Assembly: GCA_034186235.1 (NCBI GenBank)
Contig: JAXGBA010000052.1
Span: 1-25,281, forward strand
Direction: 5' to 3'
Source: CAKSKB01 sp034186235
Lineage (GTDB): Bacteria; Bacillota; Clostridia; HGM11514
Length of the DNA stretch: 25,281 nt
Below, piece by piece: positions 16,501 through 23,375 of the stretch (position 1 is its first letter; the number at the start of each line of letters is the position of its first letter). The position numbers were made by a program, and so were the translations under genes. A model generated the notes under the pieces. It saw only the letters and a list, made by a program, of their open reading frames with translations. It did no database searches and was not told the origin of the DNA.

Positions 16501-17107
16501 AATCCGCTTCCGCTGCGGAATTTTTAAGCCAGTCGGTGTAATACGGCATTGTTCTCAGAAAATCATAAAATCTATAAATAAACTCCTCCGCCGAAGTATC
16601 ATCGCGCCCCGAAAACGAATCCGCAAAATTTACGAACGCAGCGGCTTTCTCTTCATCTTCATAAAAATAATTAAATGTTTCGTCAAGCGCCTCCATGCGC
16701 AGAATTTTATCCTCGGTTTTTTGAATCAGCTCAAAATCAAACGGAAGGTCGGTTTTCTGAAAATTTTCTTTTATGATATTCTGGCAAAACGAATCGTATG
16801 TTCTTATGTCCGCCCCGCCGAGGAGTATCAGCTGTCTGCGAAGATGGGCGTTTTCGGGATGAGCCTCAATCTGTGCCGCAATTGCTGCCGAAATCTTTTC
16901 CTTCATCTGTGCCGCAGCGGCATTTGTGAATGTAAGAACAAGAATTTTATCAATATCCGCAGGATTATTTTCATCCGTAATCATTCTGATAACGCGTTCA
17001 ACCAGAACCGCAGTTTTTCCCGAACCTGCCGCCGCCGAAACAAGCGTATCACAGTTTCTGATATTTATTGCCTCCGATTGCTGCTCCGTCCAGTTAACCT
17101 TACTCAT
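13559..17107 (-). CDS. addA: ATP-dependent helicase/nuclease subunit A
   Basis: The main motor and one nuclease of AddAB, which resects double-strand breaks for RecA-dependent repair. Seen: UvrD-type helicase motif I AAAGSGKTAVL (Lys31), motif II LIDEYQDTN, GDIKQSIYKFRNSKPELF, the TVMTIHKSKGLE motif V and LLYVALTRAKQHLIIT motif VI, then a C-terminal RecB-like nuclease with Asp1118 (GIIDCLY), Asp1131 and Lys1133 (IIDYKSD). The 1182-residue length is typical. A TTG two codons upstream is in frame, but ATG 17107 has AAAGGAG at 7-bp spacing. It overlaps the end of addB by 8 bp (ATGAGTAA), so the two subunits are translationally coupled. Confidence 0.96.
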   Translation of the reverse strand: MSKVNWTEQQSEAINIRNCDTLVSAAAGSGKTAVLVERVIRMITDENNPADIDKILVLTFTNAAAAQMKEKISAAIAAQIEAHPENAHLRRQLILLGGADIRTYDSFCQNIIKENFQKTDLPFDFELIQKTEDKILRMEALDETFNYFYEDEEKAAAFVNFADSFSGRDDTSAEEFIYRFYDFLRTMPYYTDWLKNSAAEADFESPDDTVWGKYLKDYSLKMLGIAKSAAERTLEFIKSEGEAFGISKYFTTLSDDMGIIEDFISSVKNGYFSAADFAQNKLGFSRMAIVKDCDGDAKEFIKCLRNYIKSILNDLKENIYYLTKHDVDVMKSGTAEIIGILADVIEDFDKRYSLKKLSASLVDFGDISHKCVELLTDFKDGVYVPSDVALKLREKYCEVLIDEYQDTNNLQEHILNMISGSGKRFMVGDIKQSIYKFRNSKPELFLKKYNNYSKDAGKTDRCLLLSKNFRSFENILGFVNFTFEKLMCRDCGGLDYTEAEKLNFSGIYPESENPVEIVLFDKLKDTGDRTADEVRKLGLESEYCANKIRTMVDEGFQVFDGDSMRPCRYSDFTILLRKRKNMSVFKTQLDSYHIPSYIEMSDDYMEQPLIKLILSLFKIIDNPHQDIELVAVLRSELFGFTDDELVDIRLTDKDADFYTCLTKYKSKKAERFFEKLDRWRRLSKILSVYELINTVFDEMMMYTVYAEDSKILRSFSDWGKRYAQSSFKGLFRFITYLQKQLEEKEDMGTANVNTGDSVTVMTIHKSKGLENNIIILAETAGEFRLSESKSRFVYDDELGIAADYVDTVNAIKYKSLPKIAIEQKNKDDYIAEEMRLLYVALTRAKQHLIITASYQKGGLAAKIDKCLVRSAALNESGYTAGAALGANSYLDWILSSLGFHAATVFEDSCIDKFLQKSGTYCNIKVTVNDYPDYASHYFEVRFPDVKEDYGFIPDVNKILGYKYPYAAAAEVPSKLSVSEIKSKFYSETEDGGVVYYPRQIDNSVNLVPTPQFMKEGGSITAAMLGTAYHSILQYLDFGGELGDLESMLDYFVEKSVLTETERNAVDINVIKRFLNSDIFREIKTADKVYKEYSFIMPFDSSAFYPDTHEEIMVQGIIDCLYIKDGEIFIIDYKSDTYGSVGEIADRYRTQLLMYGAAVEKKFGKKPISSVLYMLRTGEIISL

Positions 17108-20100
17108 TTTCAAACTCCTTTACCAAATCTGCGTATACTTCTTCATCATTCTTAAAATATTTCGTATTGCGGCATTCACCTTTTCCGCGGCAAACGCTCG
17201 CATAACCGCAGTATTTGCATGGGCTGTTATTTGCTCCGGCGTCTATCGGATTTATGCTGATGTCCCCCCGAAGGATTGCCGAAGAAAGTTCTTTAATGCT
17301 CTTCCTCACAGAAAGCCGCAGCAGCCTGAACTGCTCCGCTGATGCCGTGCCGCCTTTCTTTTTCTCTTCAATTCCGATATATCCCGGGTCATCATCCATG
17401 TCCATTATAATATCGCTGTTTTGCAGAATCAGACCTCGCATTGCATACCGCCCTTTGAGTTTGGCTTCAATTTCCTTTTGCTCAAGAATATTCTTTTCTG
17501 TTGCAAGTCCTGAGGAAAGTACACAGTACAGAACTCCTGCCGGCGCATTGTTTTTACCGCAGAGTGCGTCGAGATATGTTATAAGCTGAAGATTTTCGGC
17601 GTTATAAATGTCTTTGAGCTTAAGCTCCTTGCTTCCCGTTTTGTAGTCAACTATCCTAAGATATTTGCATCCGTCTTTTATAAGCATGTCCGCACGGTCA
17701 ATTTTTCCGGTAATTCTAATGTTTTCTCCTCTGTCGGTTTTGAGATTCATATCGGAAACCCTGTCGCTGTCAAAATTGATTTCAAAACCTTCCGGGCGGA
17801 ATTTGCTGTGATTGAATCTGTTCAATATATTGTAAAGGCTGCCCGAAAGCTGCCCCGTCAGCTTAGATAAAACATATCTGTATCTCGGCGAACTTAAAAA
17901 CAGACCGTCAAGAAATTCCGGTGCCTCGCACCTTACGGCATTTTCCGTCATTTTTGTGCATGAATCCCTTGTAACGCTGCTCCAGCCGTTGTTATCCGAA
18001 ACCTCCCTCACGCATCTTTCAAGAATTGAATGAACAAGCGTGCCGATGTCGGGCGCACTCATCGTGTAAACCTTTCTCGGCTTAAGCCTGAGGTTGTAGT
18101 TCAAATAATAGGAAAATGCGCATTTTGAGTAACTTTCAAGTTTTGAAACACTGCCTGAAAACCCGTTTTCATAAAGCTTCTTTACGGATTCTTCCGAAAG
18201 CGTTATTTTGCTTTTATCAAAAGTTTTACCGGCAATAAGCATGAGTTTCGATTTCCAGCCTTTTTCCGAAGCAAACCAGTCGTAAATGCTTCCGCGCGGC
18301 GCACCGTTTTCCGAAAAACGCTCAAATGTGTAGTACGGGCTGCCGACCTGCGGAAGGTCGGTTATTGTTTCTGTATTCGGAAACATTTCGTATATTTTAG
18401 GTATGATTTCGCTCGGGGCGGCTGAAGTGCCGTCCGAATTGGTTGTTCTGTACGAAAAATAAATTTTCTCCTCCGCGGCTGAAAAAATCTTGTACAGGAT
18501 CTGCATTTCCGCAAGAGCACGGTGCTTTTTGCTGTTTGAAAGCTCGATTCCAAGCGCATCGAGAATGTCGCGGTCCGTTTCGTCAAATATCCCGCCGCCC
18601 GAAGGCGCAGGCGGAAACTCGCCGCTGCACACCCCCACCGCAAACAAAACTTTGATGTTTCCCGGCACAAACCTTGAAGCGTCAGATACCGTCACGCAGT
18701 CCGCAACCGGAGGGACGCTCCCTATACTGTTCTCATTAAGCCCCGATTTAAGAACGCTCATAAATTTTGAAAAGGACTGTTTTACATCCGGCATGAACTT
18801 TACCGCTTCATCAAGTGTGTTTATAAATATGTTCCACACCTGCGAATATTCTTTTGCCTTTTGAAACATACCTTCATTGTTCAGTTCGTCTATGATTTCA
18901 CCAAGCTTTTCATACACCCCGAAATCGCAGAGAAACTCAAAAAAACAGCGTGCGTGGGTTTCAAAGTCATGTCTGCCCTTTGTGTTTTCTCTTAACTTTT
19001 TGAGCGGATGTATAACCGCATTTCTTGTGCGGCAGATTGTCTCTCTGTCATATTCTCCGTTTTTGAAAATTCTTTCGGTTCTTTTCTCCCAGATTTCATC
19101 GTCTGAAATTCTGTTTCCGTAAAGCCCATATGCAAGAATAAAGTTTTCAAAGGCGTCGGCGTCCTCTTTTGAAACAGGAGCAAATGCGGATTTAATGAGC
19201 ATAGACACCGTATCGTAACTGTAATTATATTCAAAAATATCCGAAATTGCATATATAAAAACAATCAGTGCGTTTGTGTTAATGTTTTCTTTTCCGTCCA
19301 TGAATACCGGAATACCGTTGTTTGAAAACACTCTTTCAATAAGATTTTTATATTCTTCCGCATTTCGGTAGCAAACCGCAATATCCCTGAACCGCTTGCC
19401 GTCCTCTCTGCAAAGGCGTATAATTTCCTGTGCGACCGCATTGACTTCGCTGTAAGCGTCTGCCGTTTTTATGATTTTAATTCCGTCAGAATCCGATTTT
19501 TCCGGAGGATACTTAAAATAATTAATGCTCAGATGCGCCGCTGCTGTTTTCTCAGAGATGGTCGCTGCTTTTTCAGTTTTGTAATCCATGCCTTCGGCAA
19601 TGCGTTTTATATTGTTTACCGTCGGTTCAAAGCAAATCAGCACATCCGATTGCATGCTGTCCGCCGCAGCAGCAATGTGCACCTCGCAATATTTTGCAAA
19701 AAGCCTTATGAGCAGCCTTTCCTGGTTTGTAAAACCGCTGAACTTGCTGATTATCACTACAGACCCTGCAACGGAGTAAAGGTTGGGATTATCAAGCAGA
19801 AGCTTGTATGTAAAAGTCAGGTCATCGTCCGAATCGTTGCCGAAGCCGGCGGCCTTTTGGTTGTAACTGTCGAAAACCGTGGCGAAGTCCATCAGCTTTT
19901 CTTTGAGCATACCGCTTGAAGTTTCTATTTTAGACCTTACAAAATCAACATCAATTGCCGCATGCTTGAACTCCGAAACTGTTTTTGCAAGCATTGACGC
20001 AAATCCATATTTTTCGGCGCATGATTTATATATTCCGAGTTTTTCCGTATCGAGGACACTCTGCATAAGCATAACCTTGGAAGACGATGTAAGGTAGGAA

Positions 20101-20324
20101 CCCGTAACTTTGCCGGCTTCTTCAAAAATCCTGCCTGCAAGCCGCTTAAAGCTTATAACCTCGAATCCTATTTTGGTAACATCGGAAAAATACTTCTCAG
20201 CCGATAGCGAGAACTGCTCAGGTACAATCAGAAATACATTTTTGTCCGTACAATGCGATATTATTTCCTTGCAGCGCAAATTCAGTGCATTGCTGTCGGT
20301 TCCGTATATAACATTAAGGCCCAT
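17100..20324 (-). CDS. addB: ATP-dependent helicase/nuclease subunit B, degenerate Walker A
   Basis: Partner of AddA; it carries the second nuclease and the Chi-recognition module. Seen: the N-terminal AddB layout (VIYGT..., FLIVPEQFSLSAEKY, VISFKRLAGRIFEEAG), the nuclease motif GKIDRADMLI with the later IVDYKTGSKEL, and the four iron-sulfur cysteines Cys735 (SKCAFSYYL), Cys1036, Cys1039 and Cys1045 (CKYCGYASVC). The P-loop that Bacillus AddB has at its start (GxxGSGKT) is not present; residues 7-16 read YGTDSNALNL, so the ATP site is probably lost, as in streptococcal RexB. The 1074 residues are in the normal range. ATG 20324 has GGAGG at 7-bp spacing; a longer frame exists but would cross the promoter region. 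Confidence 0.94.
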   Translation of the reverse strand: MGLNVIYGTDSNALNLRCKEIISHCTDKNVFLIVPEQFSLSAEKYFSDVTKIGFEVISFKRLAGRIFEEAGKVTGSYLTSSSKVMLMQSVLDTEKLGIYKSCAEKYGFASMLAKTVSEFKHAAIDVDFVRSKIETSSGMLKEKLMDFATVFDSYNQKAAGFGNDSDDDLTFTYKLLLDNPNLYSVAGSVVIISKFSGFTNQERLLIRLFAKYCEVHIAAAADSMQSDVLICFEPTVNNIKRIAEGMDYKTEKAATISEKTAAAHLSINYFKYPPEKSDSDGIKIIKTADAYSEVNAVAQEIIRLCREDGKRFRDIAVCYRNAEEYKNLIERVFSNNGIPVFMDGKENINTNALIVFIYAISDIFEYNYSYDTVSMLIKSAFAPVSKEDADAFENFILAYGLYGNRISDDEIWEKRTERIFKNGEYDRETICRTRNAVIHPLKKLRENTKGRHDFETHARCFFEFLCDFGVYEKLGEIIDELNNEGMFQKAKEYSQVWNIFINTLDEAVKFMPDVKQSFSKFMSVLKSGLNENSIGSVPPVADCVTVSDASRFVPGNIKVLFAVGVCSGEFPPAPSGGGIFDETDRDILDALGIELSNSKKHRALAEMQILYKIFSAAEEKIYFSYRTTNSDGTSAAPSEIIPKIYEMFPNTETITDLPQVGSPYYTFERFSENGAPRGSIYDWFASEKGWKSKLMLIAGKTFDKSKITLSEESVKKLYENGFSGSVSKLESYSKCAFSYYLNYNLRLKPRKVYTMSAPDIGTLVHSILERCVREVSDNNGWSSVTRDSCTKMTENAVRCEAPEFLDGLFLSSPRYRYVLSKLTGQLSGSLYNILNRFNHSKFRPEGFEINFDSDRVSDMNLKTDRGENIRITGKIDRADMLIKDGCKYLRIVDYKTGSKELKLKDIYNAENLQLITYLDALCGKNNAPAGVLYCVLSSGLATEKNILEQKEIEAKLKGRYAMRGLILQNSDIIMDMDDDPGYIGIEEKKKGGTASAEQFRLLRLSVRKSIKELSSAILRGDISINPIDAGANNSPCKYCGYASVCRGKGECRNTKYFKNDEEVYADLVKEFENE

Positions 20325-20353
20325 ATTACACCCTCCGTTTGCAATATATTTAT

Positions 20354-20382
20354 ATTTTAACACAAAAAGAATAATTTTTCAA
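20354..20382 (-). promoter_or_regulatory. Sigma-A-type promoter of addBA
   Basis: On the minus strand: -35 TTGAAA (20377-20382), 17-bp spacer, -10 TAAAAT (20354-20359), 30 bp before the addB start. It faces the divergent small gene on the plus strand, with about 110 bp between the two start codons. Confidence 0.85.
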
Positions 20383-20435
20383 TTGTATATTTGCCGAAAT
20401 TTTTGACAATACTTATTTTATCGGGAGGTAAATAT

Positions 20436-20699
20436 ATGCAGACAACGAGAAATATAATTATACTTAACAATCTTGGTTCGGAAAACATTGAACAAGCGAT
20501 AATAATACTAAAGAACAAAAGTAAACTCTGCGCTCCGCAGGAGGATATTGTTTTTGAAGCGCAAAAGGTAATTGATGACTTTATAGCGAAAAACAAGAGG
20601 CAAGCACGCAGAATAAGAGAAGTTAGGTCGGCATTGGTTTTAATGCCTGTTGCGGCAATACTCGGGCTTATGATGTTTCTGATATTTAAGTTTCTGTAA
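20436..20699 (+). CDS. Small tail-anchored membrane protein of unknown function
   Basis: The only convincing intact gene on the plus strand. The 87 residues begin MQTTRNIIILNNLGSENIEQ, contain a predicted helical, charged middle (KVIDDFIAKNKRQARRIREV, about 45-64) and end with one transmembrane helix (about 67-87, ALVLMPVAAILGLMMFLIFK). There is no signal peptide, so the soluble part should stay in the cytoplasm, tail-anchored. The frame opens 15 codons earlier, but ATG 20436 has GGGAGG at 7-bp spacing. It is transcribed divergently from addB and followed by a strong terminator, so it is a single-gene unit. A clear promoter is not visible: TTGCCG-17-TATTTT (20391-20419) would start transcription inside the ribosome binding site. 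I do not recognise the family. Confidence 0.75.
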   Translation: MQTTRNIIILNNLGSENIEQAIIILKNKSKLCAPQEDIVFEAQKVIDDFIAKNKRQARRIREVRSALVLMPVAAILGLMMFLIFKFL

Positions 20700-20961
20700 A
20701 GCATATCGGGCGGCTTTCTAAAACCGCCCGATATGGCATTTTTACATCGGTTTTTGCCGCATTTACGCTGCTCGGAGCATACTTTTCACAAAGTGTATTT
20801 TTATATTCCAGTGCCGATATCATTGTTATCTCCCGACCATGTAGCCACATCATAAACAAAGTGACATCACGGACATACTTCTCTATTGTATTTGCGCTCT
20901 TTTCCTGTTCAATCAAATGTGTCTTAAAGCTTAAAACAAGTTCTTTTGTAATTTTTTTCAT
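20686..20961 (-). pseudogene. Truncated tyrosine recombinase (integrase), N-terminal domain only
   Basis: The first 69 residues are a typical SAM-like N-terminal DNA-binding domain of phage/ICE-type tyrosine recombinases: MKKITKELVLSFKTHLIEQE, then SANTIEKYVRDVTLFMMWLH, and EYKNTLCEKYAPSSVNAA. After that, at about 20754, similarity stops and the frame runs through the neighbouring terminator hairpin to a chance stop (residues 70-91, KTDVKMPYRAV...). The catalytic domain (R...H-R-H-Y) is absent, so the product cannot recombine DNA. The start has AAAGGAAG upstream, and a TTGATA-17-TATAAG promoter is possible at 20997-21025. It looks like a leftover of a mobile element whose larger part was deleted up to the terminator. 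Confidence 0.75.
20702..20744 (+). terminator. Strong Rho-independent terminator
   Basis: A perfect 12-bp stem CATATCGGGCGG / CCGCCCGATATG (20702-20713 and 20724-20735) with a 10-base loop, followed by GCATTTTT on the plus strand. It starts 3 bp after the stop of the small membrane-protein gene and faces the 3' end of the truncated integrase. Confidence 0.9.
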
Positions 20962-20996
20962 TCAAATCAACTTCCTTTCCTGTATGTATTTTACCA

Positions 20997-21025
20997 CTTA
21001 TACAAACAGAATCAGAAGTTATCAA
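20997..21025 (-). promoter_or_regulatory. Possible promoter of the integrase remnant
   Basis: On the minus strand: TTGATA (21020-21025), 17-bp spacer, TATAAG (20997-21002), about 36 bp before the remnant's start codon. Confidence 0.5.
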
Positions 21026-21064
21026 TGAATTTAATCGTTCTGAAAAAACATTTCAATAAAGCAA

Positions 21065-21094
21065 TAAAAAAAGAACTGCAGTTTACTACAGTTC
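21065..21094 (-). terminator. Rho-independent terminator of the phospho-sugar mutase gene
   Basis: Nine-pair stem GAACTGTAG / CTGCAGTTC with one G-T pair (21086-21094 and 21073-21081), loop TAAA, followed on the minus strand by TTTTTTTATT. It lies 17 bp after the mutase stop. Confidence 0.88.
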
Positions 21095-21110
21095 CTTTTC
21101 ATCGGTTAGA

Positions 21111-22814
21111 TTATTTTACAACAATTTTTGTAACGTTTTCTTTAAACTTTGCGAGTTTTTCGAGCGCAAGGGCGTAGGTTTTATCGTTTACTCCGAAGTA
21201 AATTTTAACCTTAGGCTCGGTTCCTGACGGACGAATAGCAAATGTTGAATCGTCGTCCAAAGTAAACAAAAGCACATCCGATACCGGAAGAGTCAAATCT
21301 TCTGTTTTTCCGTCGGCATAGGTTTTTTTGCGAAGCTTGTAATCTGCAATTGCTTTAACCTTTACACCGTCAATATCCTTCGGCGGATTGTTGCGAAGCT
21401 CGGAAATTATTTGCTTGATTTTTTGAACACCCTCTATGCCTTCAAGTGTGATTGCCTTCAAATCCTCGGCATATGCTCCGAAACGGCTGAATATGTCTTC
21501 AAGCACATCAAAGAGCGTTTTACCGAGAGTTTTATAATAGGCTGCCGCTTCACAAACAAGCATACAAGCAACAACGCCGTCCTTATCTCTTGAATGGGTT
21601 CCTGAAAGATACCCGTAGCTTTCTTCAAATCCAAAGAGATAAGTGTAGCTGCCGTCTTTTTCAAACTGTCTTATTTTCTCGCCGATAAACTTAAAACCGG
21701 TAAGAACATTCATGCAGGTAACGCCGTAGCTTTCGCACATGCGGTCGGCAAGATATGTTGAAACGATTGTCTTGATTACAGCGCCGTTTTTCGGTAAAGT
21801 TCCGTTTGATTTTTTGGAAGAAAGCAGATATTCAAGCAAAATTACACCAATCTGATTGCCGGTAAACGAGTCGAATTTTCCTTCTTTATTTTTAGCCATA
21901 ACGCCGACTCTGTCGCAGTCGGGGTCTGTTCCTATAATAAGTTCAGCGCCGGTTTTTGCCGCCAAATCCTCAGCAAGGTAAAAACCTGCCTTATCTTCCG
22001 GATTAGGCGATTTTACGGTAGAAAACGCCGGGTCGGGCTTTTCCTGTTCAGGTACAACCCATACTTTGTCAAATCCTGCCGCCTTAAGCGCTTTCCTTAC
22101 AGGAACATTTCCCGAACCGTGCAGGGGTGTGTAAACAATACCTAAGTCTGCTGTTTTTGCAATGCCCGGATTTTGTTGCTGTTCCAAGACCCTCGAAACA
22201 AATTTATCCTCATCCGCAGATGTAATCATTTCGATAAGACCTTTCGATACCGCTTCATCAAAATCCATACGGCGGACACCCGTAAAAATATCGGTTTTGG
22301 CAATATAAGATACAATTTCATCAGCCATTTCGGGGGCAATCTGCTCACCCGTGTCGCAGTAAACCTTATATCCATTATATTTCGGCGGATTATGGCTTGC
22401 GGTTATCATGATACCTGCCGCAGCGCCTTTTTCAAGCACTGAAAACGACAGAAACGGTACAGGTCGGAGAGCGTCCGAAAGATAAGCCTTTATCCCGTTT
22501 GCAGCCAGTATACAAGCCGATTCTTTAGCGAAAACATCGGAATACAGTCTTGAATCATACGAAATGCATACACTGTTCGACGCTTTGCCCTGATTATTTA
22601 CATAATCGGAGAGCGCCTGCGTTGCCTGACCGACAGTGTATTTATTCATTCTGTTTGTACCTGCGCCGATAACGCCGCGCAGACCTCCCGTGCCGAATTC
22701 AAGGCTTTTATAAAACCTGTCCTCTTTTTCCTTTTCGTCAATTTTTTTAAGTTCGTCCGCCGTTTCGCTGTCGGCGGATTTAAGCCAAAGCTCATAAATT
22801 TCATTATAATTCAT
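21111..22814 (-). CDS. Phospho-sugar mutase (phosphoglucomutase/phosphomannomutase)
   Basis: Interconverts hexose 1- and 6-phosphates, linking glycolysis to glycogen and cell-wall sugar nucleotides. Seen: domain I with FGTGGLRGVIGAGTNRMN (40-57) and the phosphoserine motif ITASHNPPKYNGYK (Ser140); the Mg-binding loop GTDPDCDRVGV (Asp297, Asp299, Asp301); the sugar-binding loop GFEESYGYL (395-403); and the phosphate-binding RPSGTEPKVKIYF near the C-terminus. The 567 residues match the long PgcA-type alpha-phosphoglucomutases of Firmicutes. The start has GTGGAG about ten bases upstream. Neighbouring pgi supplies the glucose-6-phosphate it would use. No promoter is obvious directly upstream, so it is probably cotranscribed with the small P-loop gene. 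Whether glucose or mannose is preferred cannot be told from these motifs. Confidence 0.94.
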   Translation of the reverse strand: MNYNEIYELWLKSADSETADELKKIDEKEKEDRFYKSLEFGTGGLRGVIGAGTNRMNKYTVGQATQALSDYVNNQGKASNSVCISYDSRLYSDVFAKESACILAANGIKAYLSDALRPVPFLSFSVLEKGAAAGIMITASHNPPKYNGYKVYCDTGEQIAPEMADEIVSYIAKTDIFTGVRRMDFDEAVSKGLIEMITSADEDKFVSRVLEQQQNPGIAKTADLGIVYTPLHGSGNVPVRKALKAAGFDKVWVVPEQEKPDPAFSTVKSPNPEDKAGFYLAEDLAAKTGAELIIGTDPDCDRVGVMAKNKEGKFDSFTGNQIGVILLEYLLSSKKSNGTLPKNGAVIKTIVSTYLADRMCESYGVTCMNVLTGFKFIGEKIRQFEKDGSYTYLFGFEESYGYLSGTHSRDKDGVVACMLVCEAAAYYKTLGKTLFDVLEDIFSRFGAYAEDLKAITLEGIEGVQKIKQIISELRNNPPKDIDGVKVKAIADYKLRKKTYADGKTEDLTLPVSDVLLFTLDDDSTFAIRPSGTEPKVKIYFGVNDKTYALALEKLAKFKENVTKIVVK

Positions 22815-22834
22815 AATTCACACACTCCACAGAA

Positions 22835-22862
22835 TACGACTGCCCGATTAAGGGCAGTCGTA
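22835..22862 (-). other. Intergenic hairpin without T-tract
   Basis: A perfect 11-bp stem TACGACTGCCC / GGGCAGTCGTA (22835-22845 and 22852-22862) with a six-base loop, between the P-loop gene and the mutase gene. On the minus strand it is followed by TTCTGTGG, so it is not a standard terminator. A 14-bp AT palindrome (22867-22880) lies beside it. It could attenuate or stabilise the message. Confidence 0.6.
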
Positions 22863-22879
22863 CAAAATTTTAATTAAAA

Positions 22880-23296
22880 TCAGAATTCTATGCAGTATTG
22901 TTTAACCGCATCGCATACATTTGCCGGATTTGCGCTAACGGAGAGTACAAATTCAATAGAGAACTTTTCGGATACGCCTTCAAGCCCTTTAAGGAAGCCG
23001 ATAAGCCCGTCAGCATCTCCTCCGGTGATTTTAAGTATTCCATCAATATATATATCGGTAATATCAAAATTCTGAGAAACTATACCTTCGATAAAACCAA
23101 GAAAAACATCGGGATTTGTGATGTTGAATTCTTCGGTATCGACAAGGCGCACACCGATATCAACATCATGCATAAGCCTGTTGCCCTTGTTAATGCAGAC
23201 AACCATGCCCTCTGCATTGGCAGAAGCCTTATTAACCATATCGGTAAGCACTTTGGTTTTGCCGGTTCCTTTTTCGCCCATCAGTATTTTAATCAT
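22880..23296 (-). CDS. Small P-loop NTPase-like protein of unknown function
   Basis: Function not known. The 138 residues start with a Walker A motif, ILMGEKGTGKTKVL (Lys13, Thr14), and carry a Walker B-like strand DITDIYIDGI near the middle, so it probably binds a nucleotide. There are no membrane helices and no extra domain. Such short P-loop proteins occur in Clostridia and are sometimes labelled PilT-like, but nothing here supports a motility role. The start ATG has GGGAGG at 8-bp spacing. A clean TTGATT-17-TACAAT promoter lies upstream, and the mutase gene follows after a hairpin, so the two are probably cotranscribed. A regulatory role in sugar-phosphate metabolism would be speculation. 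Confidence 0.75.
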   Translation of the reverse strand: MIKILMGEKGTGKTKVLTDMVNKASANAEGMVVCINKGNRLMHDVDIGVRLVDTEEFNITNPDVFLGFIEGIVSQNFDITDIYIDGILKITGGDADGLIGFLKGLEGVSEKFSIEFVLSVSANPANVCDAVKQYCIEF

Positions 23297-23335
23297 AATA
23301 TATACCTCCCAATTAAAAATTATGTTTATAGATAT

Positions 23336-23364
23336 ATTGTACTATAGATTGGGAAAAAAATCAA
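23336..23364 (-). promoter_or_regulatory. Sigma-A-type promoter of the P-loop/mutase unit
   Basis: On the minus strand: -35 TTGATT (23359-23364), 17-bp spacer, -10 TACAAT (23336-23341). It starts 12 bp after the pgi stop codon; no terminator separates it from pgi. Confidence 0.82.
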
Positions 23365-23375
23365 GTGTTTTTTGT

